Assembly: GCF_025506335.1 (NCBI RefSeq)
Contig: NZ_JANZYO010000002.1
Location: 110,221 to 174,220, forward strand
Length of the DNA: 64,000 nt
Origin: Mumia quercus
GTDB taxonomy: Bacteria > Actinomycetota > Actinomycetes > Propionibacteriales > Nocardioidaceae
Direction of reading: 5' to 3'
Shown piece by piece: positions 48,855 through 58,165 of the stretch. A program made the position numbers and the translations under genes. Below the pieces are notes generated by a model. That model did not search any database, was not told the DNA's origin, and worked only from the letters and a program-made list of their open reading frames with translations. Each line of letters begins with the position of its first letter. Position 1 is the first letter of the stretch.

Positions 48855-49205
48855 TCAGGACTCGCGCTTCTCCTTGATCTTGGCCGCCTTGCCGCGCAGG
48901 TTGCGGAGGTAGTAAAGCTTCGCGCGACGGACGTCGCCGCGGGTCACGACCTCGATCTTCTCGATGATCGGCGTGTGGAGCGGGAAGGTCCGCTCGACGC
49001 CCACGCCGAAGCTCACCTTGCGGACGGTGAACGTACGACCGACCCCGGAGCCCTGGATACGGATCGCGACGCCCTGGAACACCTGGACGCGCGAGCGGTT
49101 GCCCTCGATCACCTTGACGTGCACCTTGACGGTGTCGCCGGCGCGGAACTCGGGGACGTCGTCACGGAGCGACTGGCTCGCGACGGCGTCGACTACGTTG
49201 GTCAT
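48855..49205 (-). CDS. rplS: 50S ribosomal protein L19
   Basis: L19 at the subunit interface, 116 residues. Signature region: [70 protein letters not shown], followed by [23 protein letters not shown] 49205 has GAGGAA upstream. A long untranslated region with a 14-base inverted repeat lies before it. Confidence 0.98.
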   Translation of the reverse strand: MTNVVDAVASQSLRDDVPEFRAGDTVKVHVKVIEGNRSRVQVFQGVAIRIQGSGVGRTFTVRKVSFGVGVERTFPLHTPIIEKIEVVTRGDVRRAKLYYLRNLRGKAAKIKEKRES

Positions 49206-49648
49206 CTCATCTCTTCCTCGTCGGTGCCACAGGTCACCCACGACATGTGCGGTGTACGAATGCGGGGAAACGGTGCTGCGATTCGTCGCCTCGCGACGGT
49301 CAGGTCGGCTCGACACCCCTGTGGCAGCAGAGCCCAGCACCGACCTCCCAGTCTGCCACACGCGCCCTGGCGGCCGTTAATCGAGTCAGGCGCGACGGTC
49401 GGGGCATGCGAAGGGGGTCCAGCACCGCGTCTCGCGGCATCTCCCCCGATGACGTCGCCGACGGTGCTGGACCCCGCTGTGAGCCTAGGGCCGACGGCCG
49501 AGGCGACGGTATACGTAAGGGTACGTAGCAACAGCCGCTCGCCGCGACAGGTGCGGGCGGGGTGTCTCAGCGACGGCGCCACGCAGCGCGGGGTCCCGCA
49601 TCTTCGTTACTCTCACGCCTAGAGCGCGCGAGAGAAGGGGGGCACAAG
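49206..49648. other. 443-base divergent region between rplS and the LuxR-type gene, with long inverted repeat
   Basis: No credible gene is seen. GGGGTCCAGCACCG (49414-49427) pairs perfectly with CGGTGCTGGACCCC (49462-49475) around a 34-base loop. A small overlapping hairpin, CCGCG-TCT-CGCGG (49425-49437), could compete with it. No T-run follows on either side. A TACTCT hexamer near 49606 may be a -10 box for the plus-strand gene. If rplS is transcribed from upstream of the repeat, its leader would be nearly 300 bases and include the structure. Confidence 0.5.
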
Positions 49649-50464
49649 GTGCCGGACGTCGCAGCGCGGTGGATCGAGGTCGCCGCGGCGGTCCTCACCG
49701 AGGAGGACACCGCCGTCGCGCGCCGCCACCTGGCCGAGCACCTCCTCCACGACTTCGACGCGCGTGCGGGCGCCCACGTGAGCTTCGACCGGCAGTCGGG
49801 CGCACTGGGCGTGCAGGCGTTCCCCCAGGACATCGCGTTCGACGCGATGCGCTGGCCGTACGGCGTGCGCACCCTCGAGCGCACCCACCCGCTGCTGCTG
49901 CACTACCTGCGGACGGGGTCGCTCGAGCCGAGCCAGCTGCTGACCCCGGACCAGAGCCCTCTGGCCCTCCCGGCGCCGCTGCTGCGCCTCCTGAGCTCGC
50001 TCGACATCGGCATCCACCAGCTCGCCCTGCCGACCCGTAACGAGCGCGACGGTGTCCTTGAGGGCTACGTGCTGGTCCGCGAGGACCCGTTCCCGCGCTG
50101 GGCGCTGCCCCGGGCGAGGGCCCTGCACGACCTCGTACGCGGGCTCGAGTCCCACATCCGCCTCGTCGCGGCCGCCACGACGCCGACCCCGCAGCCCGAG
50201 GACGAGGTCGACCTCACCCCGCGCGAGCACACGATCTTGGCGATGCTGGCCGAGAGCCGCACCGCCGAGTCCATCGGACGCAGCCTCGGCATCTCCGCGC
50301 GGACCGTCCACAAGCACCTCGAGAACGTCTACCGCAAGCTCGGTGTCAGCGACCGCGTCGCCGCGGTGACGTCCGCGCACCGCCGAGGCCTGGTGATGAC
50401 GCTCGGCGACGAGCAGGCGGGGGCACGGCCCGAGGCCACCGAGCGCGTGCGCGCTCCGCGCTGA
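49649..50464 (+). CDS. Solitary LuxR-type transcriptional regulator
   Basis: A 271-residue protein with a C-terminal LuxR helix-turn-helix (LTPREHTILAMLAESRTAESIGRSLGISARTVHKHLENVYRKLGVSDRVAAV). The first 190 residues form an unrecognised domain with RWPYGVRTLERTHPLLLHYLRTG and a RWALPRARALHDLVRGLESHI helix; no receiver domain is seen, so it is probably ligand-responsive (GAF-like fold possible). The GTG at 49649 follows a strong GAAGGGGGG tract, and is preferred to an upstream GTG at 49562. It is alone on the plus strand between rplS and trmD. Confidence 0.88.
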   Translation: MPDVAARWIEVAAAVLTEEDTAVARRHLAEHLLHDFDARAGAHVSFDRQSGALGVQAFPQDIAFDAMRWPYGVRTLERTHPLLLHYLRTGSLEPSQLLTPDQSPLALPAPLLRLLSSLDIGIHQLALPTRNERDGVLEGYVLVREDPFPRWALPRARALHDLVRGLESHIRLVAAATTPTPQPEDEVDLTPREHTILAMLAESRTAESIGRSLGISARTVHKHLENVYRKLGVSDRVAAVTSAHRRGLVMTLGDEQAGARPEATERVRAPR

Positions 50465-50467
50465 CGA

Positions 50468-51187
50468 TCAGGAGTCGGTGCGGTCGAGCAGGTCGGGCCG
50501 GCGCTCAGCCGTACGCAGGCGGGCCTGCTCCCTGCGCCAAGCGGCGATCCGCGCGTGGTCGCCCGACAGCAGGATCGGCGGCACCTCGTGGTCGCGCCAG
50601 CGGGTCGGCTTGGTGTAGACGGGGTACTCCAGGAGCCCGTCGGACCCGTGAGACTCCTCGGCCAGCGACTCGGGGTTGCCCATGAACCCCGGCAGCAGCC
50701 GGATGACCGCCTCGATCATCGCGAGCGCGGCGACCTCTCCCCCGTTGAGGACGAAGTCACCGAGCGAGACCTCCTCGACGCGCATCCGCTCTGAGGCCCA
50801 GTCGATGACACGCTGGTCGATCCCCTCGTAGCGACCGCAGGCGAAAGCGAGCCACGGCTCGTGCGCCAGGCGCTCGGCGTCGGCCTGCTTGAACGGCCTC
50901 CCTGAGGGTGTCGGGACGAGCAGGACAGGGGCGTCGGCACCGTCGCCGTCCCCACGGTCGTCGAGCATCGCGTCGAGCGCCTCGCCCCACGGCTCGGGGC
51001 GCATCACCATCCCGGCACCGCCGCCGTACGGGGTGTCGTCGACCGTGCGGTGACGGTCGTGGGTGTGCTCGCGCAGGTCGCGCACCCGCAGGTCGAGCAG
51101 GCCGCGCTGCCGTGCCTTGCCCGGCAGGGAGAGGTCCAGCGGCGCGAGGTAGGCGGGGAAGATCGTGAGGACGTCGATGCGCATCAT
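50468..51187 (-). CDS. trmD: tRNA (guanine37-N1)-methyltransferase
   Basis: A 239-residue SPOUT methyltransferase that makes m1G37 and prevents frameshifting. Motifs: [64 protein letters not shown] (the SAM knot) and [27 protein letters not shown] 51187 or 51184 overlaps the rimM stop. Convergent with the LuxR-type gene, 3 bases apart. Confidence 0.98.
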   Translation of the reverse strand: MMRIDVLTIFPAYLAPLDLSLPGKARQRGLLDLRVRDLREHTHDRHRTVDDTPYGGGAGMVMRPEPWGEALDAMLDDRGDGDGADAPVLLVPTPSGRPFKQADAERLAHEPWLAFACGRYEGIDQRVIDWASERMRVEEVSLGDFVLNGGEVAALAMIEAVIRLLPGFMGNPESLAEESHGSDGLLEYPVYTKPTRWRDHEVPPILLSGDHARIAAWRREQARLRTAERRPDLLDRTDS

Positions 51188-51723
51188 CGAGGCCCGGCGT
51201 CCTCGGACAGCTCGGGATCGAGCAGACCCTCGACGGCGGCGACGTGCACGACTCCGGCGTCGAGGTCCACGTCGGTGACGAGCGCCGCGACGAACGGCAC
51301 CAGCACCTCGACGCCGTCCGACCGCTCGACGGCGAGCATGTCCTGCGCGGGCAGGTGCAGCACCTCGCGTACGACGCCGCGCTCGACGCCGCCGCTGAGC
51401 ACCCGCAGATCGACCAGCTGGTGGTCGTAGAACTCCTCCGGGTCGTCCGGCCGCTCGGTCTCGTCGACGTCGACGACGACCTGGGCGCCACGCAGCTCCT
51501 CGGCGGCCGTCCGGTCGGGGACCTGCTCGAAGGTGACGAGGAGGCGCCCCTGGTGCGGGCGCGTGCCCCGGATGACGAGCGTGCGCGCGGCTCCGGAGCG
51601 AGGACGCACGACGACCGACGAGCCCGAGGCGAATCGCTTCTCGGGCTCGTCGGTCGTCAGGTCGATGCTGACCTCACCGCGGATGCCGTGCGCACGGCCG
51701 ATACGACCGACGACGATCTCCAC
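51184..51723 (-). CDS. rimM: Ribosome maturation factor RimM
   Basis: A 179-residue 30S maturation factor. The N-terminal barrel starts [28 protein letters not shown], and the PRC-barrel has [31 protein letters not shown]. It starts at GTG 51723, four bases after the KH gene, in the order rpsP-khpA-rimM-trmD. Confidence 0.97.
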   Translation of the reverse strand: MEIVVGRIGRAHGIRGEVSIDLTTDEPEKRFASGSSVVVRPRSGAARTLVIRGTRPHQGRLLVTFEQVPDRTAAEELRGAQVVVDVDETERPDDPEEFYDHQLVDLRVLSGGVERGVVREVLHLPAQDMLAVERSDGVEVLVPFVAALVTDVDLDAGVVHVAAVEGLLDPELSEDAGPR

Positions 51724-51727
51724 GTCG

Positions 51728-51970
51728 TCAGCGACGCCGGTCGACGTCGACGAAGTCGATCCGGGCGCCGCCCTTGCCGGCGATCGCGCCGGCGACGGTC
51801 CGGATCGCCGTGGCCGTACGACCGTGGCGTCCGATCACCTTGCCGAGGTCCTCGGGGTGCACCCGGACCTCGAACAGCAGGCCGCGTCGCAGCTGCTTGG
51901 GGGTGACGTCCACGTCGTCCGGGTGGTCGACGATGCCGCCGACCAGGTGCTCGATGACTTCGGCGACCAT
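51728..51970 (-). CDS. khpA: KH-domain RNA-binding protein KhpA
   Basis: An 80-residue single-KH protein, about the usual size. The GXXG loop is in DLGKVIGRHGRTATAIRTV. Lies between rpsP and rimM in most Gram-positives (Rv2908c); in streptococci KhpA and KhpB bind RNA and influence division. ATG 51970 is preferred, GTG 51973 is possible; GGAGG is upstream. Confidence 0.95.
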   Translation of the reverse strand: MVAEVIEHLVGGIVDHPDDVDVTPKQLRRGLLFEVRVHPEDLGKVIGRHGRTATAIRTVAGAIAGKGGARIDFVDVDRRR

Positions 51971-51978
51971 CACGGGAC

Positions 51979-52422
51979 TCAGGCCTCCGAGGGAGCTGCC
52001 TCAGCAGCCTCGGCCGCGTCGTCGGCCTTCGCGGCCTTCTTGGCCGGGGCCTTCTTCGTGACGGCCTCGGACGCAGGCACGTCGTGGACGGCCTTGAGGG
52101 CCTCGTTGAAGATCTCGGCCTTGTCGCGCTTGGGCTCGGCGACCTTGACGGTCGACTCGGCCTTCTCGCCCTTCGACCGCTGGAGGTCGCCGGTGAGCTT
52201 GAGCAGCGCGGCGACGGCCTCGCTCGGCTGGGCGCCGACCGAGAGCCAGTGCTGGGCGCGCTCGGAGTCGATGTTGATGATCGACGGGTCGGCCTTGGGG
52301 TTGTACGTCCCGATCTCCTCGATGACGCGACCGTCACGCTTGGTGCGCGAGTCAGCGACGACGACACGGTAGAACGGGGTGCGGATCTTGCCCATCCGCT
52401 TCAGGCGAATCTTGACGGCCAC
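51979..52422 (-). CDS. rpsP: 30S ribosomal protein S16
   Basis: S16, with a 147-residue product: the conserved core ([39 protein letters not shown], then [19 protein letters not shown]) is followed by a Lys/Ala/Glu-rich tail of about 65 residues typical of actinobacteria. It starts at GTG 52422 with GGAG upstream and is the first gene of the rpsP-trmD group. Confidence 0.98.
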   Translation of the reverse strand: MAVKIRLKRMGKIRTPFYRVVVADSRTKRDGRVIEEIGTYNPKADPSIINIDSERAQHWLSVGAQPSEAVAALLKLTGDLQRSKGEKAESTVKVAEPKRDKAEIFNEALKAVHDVPASEAVTKKAPAKKAAKADDAAEAAEAAPSEA

Positions 52423-52593
52423 GGGTGTGGTGTCTCCTCAAATGAATGTGGTGTGGTGATCCAGCGGGAACCGTGTGGGGAACGGGCCGCCTGATCGCGG
52501 ATCCGGACGCGGCCGAATGAGAGGGTTCGCCCGCGAGACGGAATCGACTGTCCATTGTGCCAGAACGCCGCTCGGCGCTCCAACTCCGTACGG

Positions 52594-52599
52594 CAGACT
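52594..52599 (+). promoter_or_regulatory. Candidate -10 box for the HIT gene
   Basis: CAGACT, 7 bases before ATG 52607. No Shine-Dalgarno site precedes the ATG, suggesting a leaderless mRNA. Confidence 0.35.
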
Positions 52600-52606
52600 G
52601 CTCTTC

Positions 52607-53032
52607 ATGAGCACCCTCTTCTCCAAGATCATCGCCGGCGAGATCCCGGGAAGGTTCGTGTGGGCGGACGACGAGGTGGTCGCCTTCTTGAGCATCGGGC
52701 CGATCCGGCCCGGCCACACGCTGGTCGTCCCGCGCGAGGAGGTCGACCACTGGATCGACGCCGACGACGCGCTGCTCGCCCGCCTGATGACGGTCGCGAA
52801 GCGGATCGGCAGCGCCCAGCAGGCCGAGTGGGACAGCCCGAGGGTCGGCACCATGGTCGCGGGGTTCGAGATCCCGCACCTCCACGTCCATGTGTGGCCG
52901 GTCTGGGGACTCGACGACTTCAGCTTCGCTGCCGTCGACCCGGACCCGTCTCCCGCGTCGCTGGACGAGGCCGCCGAACGGCTCCGCGCCCGGCTGGTCG
53001 CCCACGGCCACGCCGAGCACGTCCCCGACTGA
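52607..53032 (+). CDS. HIT family nucleotide hydrolase/transferase
   Basis: A 141-residue histidine-triad protein. The catalytic triad motif is HLHVHVWP near residues 91-98, with the N-terminal FSKIIAGEIPGRFVWADDEVVAF and GHTLVVPREEVDHW segments of the Hint branch. The substrate is probably a nucleoside phosphoramidate or AMP ester; nothing nearby narrows it. ATG 52607 is chosen from homology; in-frame codons upstream lie in the divergent promoter region. Confidence 0.94.
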   Translation: MSTLFSKIIAGEIPGRFVWADDEVVAFLSIGPIRPGHTLVVPREEVDHWIDADDALLARLMTVAKRIGSAQQAEWDSPRVGTMVAGFEIPHLHVHVWPVWGLDDFSFAAVDPDPSPASLDEAAERLRARLVAHGHAEHVPD

Positions 53033-53049
53033 CCCCCACGCCGACGCCG

Positions 53050-54966
53050 TCACACCTCCGCGCCGGCGAACTGCGCCTGGTAGAGCCGCGCGTACGCGCC
53101 TGCGGCGGCGATGAGCTCGTCGTGGGTGCCCTGCTCGACGATCCGGCCCTGCTCCATGACCACGATCCGGCTGGCGTCGCGGATGGTGGACAGGCGGTGC
53201 GCGATGACGAAGCTCGTACGTCCGGAGCGCAGCTGCTCCATCGCCTTCTGCACCAGGGCCTCGGTCCGGGTGTCGACCGAGCTCGTGGCCTCGTCGAGCA
53301 CCAGGATCGACGGGTCGGCGAGGAACGCGCGCGCGATCGTGAGCAGCTGGCGCTGACCGGCGCTGAGGTTGCCGCCGTCGTCGTCGATCACGGTGTCGTA
53401 GCCATCGGGCAGGGTGCGGACGAAGTGGTCCACGTACGCCGCCTGCGCCGCGGACACGATCTGCTCCTCCGACGCACCATCGGCCCCGTACGCGATGTTC
53501 TCGCGGATCGTGCCGTGGAACACCCACGCGTCCTGCAGGACCACACCGAAGTTGTCGCGGAGCACGTCGCGGTCCATCGCGCGGATGTCGACGCCGTCGA
53601 GGGTGATGCGACCGCCGTCGACGTCGTAGAAGCGCAGCGCGAGGTTGGTCAGCGTCGTCTTGCCTGCGCCCGTCGGGCCGACGATCGCGACCGTCTGGCC
53701 GGGCTCGGCCACGAGGTCGAGGTGCTCGATCAGCGGCTTGTCCGGGTCGTACGAGAAGGACACGTCCTCGAAGGCGACGCGGCCCTGCACGATCGCCGGG
53801 GCGAGCGCGTCCGGCGGGTCGGGGACCTCCTCGGTCTCGTCGAGGAGCTCGAAGACCCGCTCCGCCGACGCCACGCCCGACTGCAGCAGGTTGATCATCG
53901 ACGCGATCTGGGTCAGCGGCTGGGTGAACTGGCGCGAGTACTGGATGAACGCCTGGACGTCGCCGATGCTGATCGTCCCCGACCCGACGCGCACGGCTCC
54001 GATGACGGCGACGGCGACGTAGTTGACGTTCGAGACGAACATCATCACCGGCTGGATGATCCCGGAGACGAACTGCGCCCGGAACCCGGCGTCGTACACC
54101 CGCGCGTTGGCCGCGGTGAACTCCTCCCGCGCCTGCTCCTGGCGGCCGAAGACCTTCACGATCTCGTGACCGGTGAAGTTCTCCTCGACGTGCCCGTTGA
54201 GCTGTCCGGTCGCGGCCCACTGGGCGACGAACTGCGGCTGGGACCGCTTCGCGACCAGCCCGGTCACCACGACGGCGACCGGGATCGTCACGAGCGCGAC
54301 GAGGGTGAGCAGCGGCGAGATCGTCAGCATCGCCACCAGCACGCCGACCACCGTGAGCACCGAGACCAGGAGCTGGCTGATTGTCTGCTGGAGCGACTGC
54401 GCGATGTTGTCGAGGTCGTTGGTGACCCGCGACAGGATCTCGCCACGGGCACGGGAGTCGAAGTACGAGAGCGGGAGCCGGCCGACCTTCTCCTCGACCT
54501 CGGTACGCATGCCGGCCACGGTGCGCTGGACGAGGCGCGTCGTCATCACGCCCTGGACGTACATGAACAGCGACGAGAGGACGTAGAGCACCAGCGCGGC
54601 GACGAGGATCCACCCCAGCGCCTCGAAGTCGATGCCCTGGCCCGGCTGGAGGTCCATCGCCTGGACCATGTCGGCGACCCGGTCGTCGCCGTCGGCGCGC
54701 AGGCCGGCGACCACCTCCGCCTTGGAGAGATCGGCGGGGAAACGGCTCGCGAGGTAGCCCTCGAACACGATGTCGGTCGCGCGGCCGAGGATCCACGGGC
54801 CGATCACGCTCAGCGCGACCCCGATCACGGCCAGGGCGAGGATCGCCGCCGTCGTCACCCGGTCCCGCAGGAGCGTGGCGACGAGACGTCGGGCGGACCT
54901 GCGGAACGACTTCGCCCGCTGCGGGGCCTGCATGCCCAGCGCCGGGCCGGGACCGCGGCTGCTCAT
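53050..54966 (-). CDS. ABC exporter half-transporter (canonical ATPase site)
   Basis: A 638-residue half-transporter: six helices (about residues 35-380) with a large extracytoplasmic insertion between the first two, followed by the ATPase domain. Walker A is GPTGAGKTT, the signature LSAGQRQLLTIARAF and Walker B ILVLDEATSSVD with the catalytic Glu present. It overlaps the upstream half-transporter as ATGA, so the two make a heterodimer. Its pattern is that of actinobacterial multidrug/lipid exporters. No regulator lies next to the pair. Confidence 0.94.
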   Translation of the reverse strand: MSSRGPGPALGMQAPQRAKSFRRSARRLVATLLRDRVTTAAILALAVIGVALSVIGPWILGRATDIVFEGYLASRFPADLSKAEVVAGLRADGDDRVADMVQAMDLQPGQGIDFEALGWILVAALVLYVLSSLFMYVQGVMTTRLVQRTVAGMRTEVEEKVGRLPLSYFDSRARGEILSRVTNDLDNIAQSLQQTISQLLVSVLTVVGVLVAMLTISPLLTLVALVTIPVAVVVTGLVAKRSQPQFVAQWAATGQLNGHVEENFTGHEIVKVFGRQEQAREEFTAANARVYDAGFRAQFVSGIIQPVMMFVSNVNYVAVAVIGAVRVGSGTISIGDVQAFIQYSRQFTQPLTQIASMINLLQSGVASAERVFELLDETEEVPDPPDALAPAIVQGRVAFEDVSFSYDPDKPLIEHLDLVAEPGQTVAIVGPTGAGKTTLTNLALRFYDVDGGRITLDGVDIRAMDRDVLRDNFGVVLQDAWVFHGTIRENIAYGADGASEEQIVSAAQAAYVDHFVRTLPDGYDTVIDDDGGNLSAGQRQLLTIARAFLADPSILVLDEATSSVDTRTEALVQKAMEQLRSGRTSFVIAHRLSTIRDASRIVVMEQGRIVEQGTHDELIAAAGAYARLYQAQFAGAEV

Positions 54967-56696
54967 GCTGCCTCCTGCTCGGTCAGCTGGGAGAGGACGA
55001 TCTCGCGGTAGGTCTCGCAGGTGTCCATCAAGGTGGTGTGCGTGCCGGTGCCGACGACCCGGCCCTCGTCGAGGACGACGATGCGGTCGGCGTCGCGGAT
55101 GGTGCTCACGCGCTGCGCGACGACGATGACGGCGGCCTCGGCGGTGACCGTACGCAGGGCGCGCCGCAGCGCGGCGTCCGTGGCGAAGTCGAGGGCCGAG
55201 AAGGCGTCGTCGAACAGATAGACGAGCGGGCGGCTCACGATCGCGCGGGCGATCGCGAGACGCTGCCGCTGGCCGCCGGACACGTTCGTGCCGCCCTGCG
55301 CGATCGGCGCGTGGAGCCCTTCGGGCATCGCCTCGACGAAGTCGCGCGCCTGCGCGATCTCCAACGCCTCCCAGAGCTGCTCGTCGGTGGCGTTCGGATC
55401 GCCCATCCGCAGGTTCGTGGCGACGGTGCCGGAGAAGAGGAAGGCCTTCTGCGGGACCAGGCCCATCGCGTCCCACACCTGGGTCAGCTCCCGGTCGCGG
55501 ACGTCGACGCCGTCGAGCAGGACCTGCCCGCCCGTGGCGTCGAAGAGCCGCGGCACCAGGTTGAGCAGCGTCGACTTGCCGCTGCCCGTCGAGCCGATGA
55601 TGGCCGTGGTCTCCCCCGGCCTCGCCGTGAGGTCGACGTCGCAGAGCACCGGCTCCTCGGCCTCGGGATAGCTGAAGCTCACGCCGACGAGGTCTACCTG
55701 GCCCCGCAGGACCGGAGCACCGTCGGCGCCGGGCGCGTTGCGTACGCTCGGCTCGGTCGCCAGCACCTCCTGGATGCGCTCGGCCGAGACCTCCGCGCGC
55801 GGCAGCATCACGAACATGAAGGTCGCCATCATGACCGCCATCAGGATCTGGACGAGGTAGGTGAGGTAGGCGGTGAGGGTGCCGACCTCGAGCGTGCCGT
55901 CGGCGACCCGGTGCCCGCCGAACCACAGGACGGCGACGCTGGAGGCGTTCATCACGAGCATGACCGTGGGGAACATGAGGGCCATCCACTGCCCTGCCTT
56001 GATCGCGACGTCGCGGTACTCGTGGTTGGCCGCCTCGAAGCGGTCGCGCTCGTACTGGCCCTTCACGAACGCGCGGATGACCTGGATCCCCATGATCTGC
56101 TCGCGCAGGACGCGGTTGATGACGTCGATCTTGACCTGCATCTGACGGAAGTACGGGCGCATCCGCGAGATGATGAAGCCCACGGACAGCACCAGCACGG
56201 GGATCACGACGGCGATCAGCCACGAGAGGCCCACGTCCTGGCGCAGCGCCATCACGATGCCGCCGACGCACATGATCGGGGCGGCCACCAGCAGCACGAA
56301 CACCATGAAGGTGACCATCTGGATCTGCTGGACGTCGTTGGTGCTGCGGGTGATGAGCGTCGGCGCCCCGAACCGCGCGACCTCCTGGGAGGCGAAGGTC
56401 TCCACCTTGGTGAACACCGCCGCCCGCAGGTCGCGGCCGAAGGCCATCGCCGTACGGGCGCCGTAGTAGACGGCCACGATGGTGCACACCATCTGGACGA
56501 CGGTGACGAGCAGCATCACCGCGCCGACACCGAGGATGTAGCCGGTGTCGCCGTTGACGATCCCCTTGTCGATGATGTCGGCGTTGAGTCCGGGGAGGTA
56601 GAGGTTGGCGAGCGTCGCGACGAGCTGGAAGACCATCACCAGCGCGATCGGGACGCGGTACGGACGCAGGTAGGTCCGTGCGAGGGTCCACAGCAC
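54963..56696 (-). CDS. ABC exporter half-transporter (degenerate ATPase site)
   Basis: A 577-residue half-transporter. Six helices lie in residues 1-310, then an ATPase with Walker A GSTGSGKST, signature VSGGQRQRLAIARAI and Walker B LVYLFDDAFSALD. The catalytic Glu after Walker B is replaced by Asp, as in the non-catalytic half of known heterodimers such as TM287/288. The switch His is also replaced (VVAQRVSTIRDADRI). It starts at GTG 56696. Confidence 0.94.
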   Translation of the reverse strand: MLWTLARTYLRPYRVPIALVMVFQLVATLANLYLPGLNADIIDKGIVNGDTGYILGVGAVMLLVTVVQMVCTIVAVYYGARTAMAFGRDLRAAVFTKVETFASQEVARFGAPTLITRSTNDVQQIQMVTFMVFVLLVAAPIMCVGGIVMALRQDVGLSWLIAVVIPVLVLSVGFIISRMRPYFRQMQVKIDVINRVLREQIMGIQVIRAFVKGQYERDRFEAANHEYRDVAIKAGQWMALMFPTVMLVMNASSVAVLWFGGHRVADGTLEVGTLTAYLTYLVQILMAVMMATFMFVMLPRAEVSAERIQEVLATEPSVRNAPGADGAPVLRGQVDLVGVSFSYPEAEEPVLCDVDLTARPGETTAIIGSTGSGKSTLLNLVPRLFDATGGQVLLDGVDVRDRELTQVWDAMGLVPQKAFLFSGTVATNLRMGDPNATDEQLWEALEIAQARDFVEAMPEGLHAPIAQGGTNVSGGQRQRLAIARAIVSRPLVYLFDDAFSALDFATDAALRRALRTVTAEAAVIVVAQRVSTIRDADRIVVLDEGRVVGTGTHTTLMDTCETYREIVLSQLTEQEAA

Positions 56697-56770
56697 GCGA
56701 CGAACCTACCCCGATGTGGTTGCCCTTCCCACCAAGTTTCGGTCTGTACGCCGAGGGCGAACGCGCGGGC

Positions 56771-58165
56771 CTAGACCACCAGGTGCATCAGCAGGACGAA
56801 CACCAGGCCGGAGACCGACAGCGCCGTCTCCATCAGCGACCACGACTTGATCGTCTGGCCGACCGTCATGCCGAAGTACTCCTTGATGAGCCAGAAGCCG
56901 GCGTCGTTGACGTGGGAGAAGAACACCGACCCGGCGCCGATCGCGAGCACGAGGAGCGAGATCTCGCCCTGCGACATCCCCTCGGTCAGCGGGACCATGA
57001 TCCCCGCGGCGGTGATCGTCGCGACCGTCGCCGACCCCGTCGCCAGGCGGATGAGCACCGCGACCAGCCAGGCCACGAGGACGACCGAGATCCCGGAGTC
57101 GGTGACGAAGTCGGCGATGACCTCGCCGATGCCGGAGTCGATGAGCACCTGCTTGAACCCGCCGCCGGCACCGACGATGAGGATGATGCCGGCGATCGGA
57201 GGCAGCGAGGTGCTGATCGAGTGGCTCAGCTCGTCGCGCCCCATCCCCGACCCGACGCCGAGGGTGAACATCGCGACGATCACGGCGATGAGGAGCGCGA
57301 CGAGCGGCTCGCCCACGAAGTCCATGAAGGCGTACGAGATGCCGTCCTCGTCGAGGACGAGGTCGGCCACCGCCTTGGCCATCATGAGGACCACCGGGAG
57401 GAGGACGGTCGCCAGCGTGATCCCGAAGGACGGGCGCCGCCCCTCGGTGTCGCGGGTGGACTCGTACGCGGCGGACTCGGCGCTGACGTCGACCCAGCGC
57501 CTCGCGGCCATCGTGAACAACGGCCCCGCGACCACGACGGTCGGGATCGCGACGACGATGCCGAGACCGAGCGTGAGGCCGACGTCGGCACTCAGCACGT
57601 CGATCGCGGCGAGCGGACCGGGGTGCGGCGGCACGAACCCGTGCATCGCCGACAGGCCGGCCAGCGTCGGGAGGCCGATCGCGATGAGCGACAGCCCGGA
57701 GCGCTTCGCCACGAGGTAGATCACGGGCATCAGGAGGACGAGCCCGATCTCGAAGAACATCGGCAGGCCGATCAGGGCGCCGATGCCGGCCATCGTCCAC
57801 GGCAGCATCCGGGTGCTGGAGCGGCCGACGATGGTGTCGACGATCTGGTCCGCACCGCCGGAGTCAGCCAGCAGCTTGCCGAACATCGCGCCGAGCGCGA
57901 TGAGCACGCCCACGCCGGCGACCGTGCTGCCGACCCCGGCCGTGAAGCTCTCGAGGGTGTCGGCCAACGGCATGGTCGCCACCGCACCGACCGTCAGGGA
58001 GCCGAGAGTCAGGGCGAGGAACGGGTGGACCTTCAACCAGACGATGAGGACGACGATCAGCGCGATCCCGCAGAGGGCGGCGGTGACGAGCTGGGCGGTC
58101 CCCGCGGCGGGGGTCACCGCGTCCTGGGTCCCCAGGATGCCGAAGAGGCCGGCGGGGTCGCTCAT
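56771..58165 (-). CDS. gntP: Gluconate:H+ symporter, GntP family
   Basis: A 464-residue permease with about 13 helices. Family motifs include LALGAMFGKLLADSGGADQI-type loop, LPMFFEIGLVLLMPVIYLVAKRSG, AMHGFVPPHPGPLAA and HVNDAGFWLIKEYFG. It takes up gluconate or a related sugar acid. The ATG overlaps the gntK stop as ATGA, so uptake and phosphorylation are coupled. Confidence 0.95.
   Translation of the reverse strand: MSDPAGLFGILGTQDAVTPAAGTAQLVTAALCGIALIVVLIVWLKVHPFLALTLGSLTVGAVATMPLADTLESFTAGVGSTVAGVGVLIALGAMFGKLLADSGGADQIVDTIVGRSSTRMLPWTMAGIGALIGLPMFFEIGLVLLMPVIYLVAKRSGLSLIAIGLPTLAGLSAMHGFVPPHPGPLAAIDVLSADVGLTLGLGIVVAIPTVVVAGPLFTMAARRWVDVSAESAAYESTRDTEGRRPSFGITLATVLLPVVLMMAKAVADLVLDEDGISYAFMDFVGEPLVALLIAVIVAMFTLGVGSGMGRDELSHSISTSLPPIAGIILIVGAGGGFKQVLIDSGIGEVIADFVTDSGISVVLVAWLVAVLIRLATGSATVATITAAGIMVPLTEGMSQGEISLLVLAIGAGSVFFSHVNDAGFWLIKEYFGMTVGQTIKSWSLMETALSVSGLVFVLLMHLVV

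Noticed and set aside
49414-49475. Long inverted repeat as a rho-independent terminator
   Set aside because: No T-run on either side, and it lies upstream, not downstream, of both neighbouring genes.
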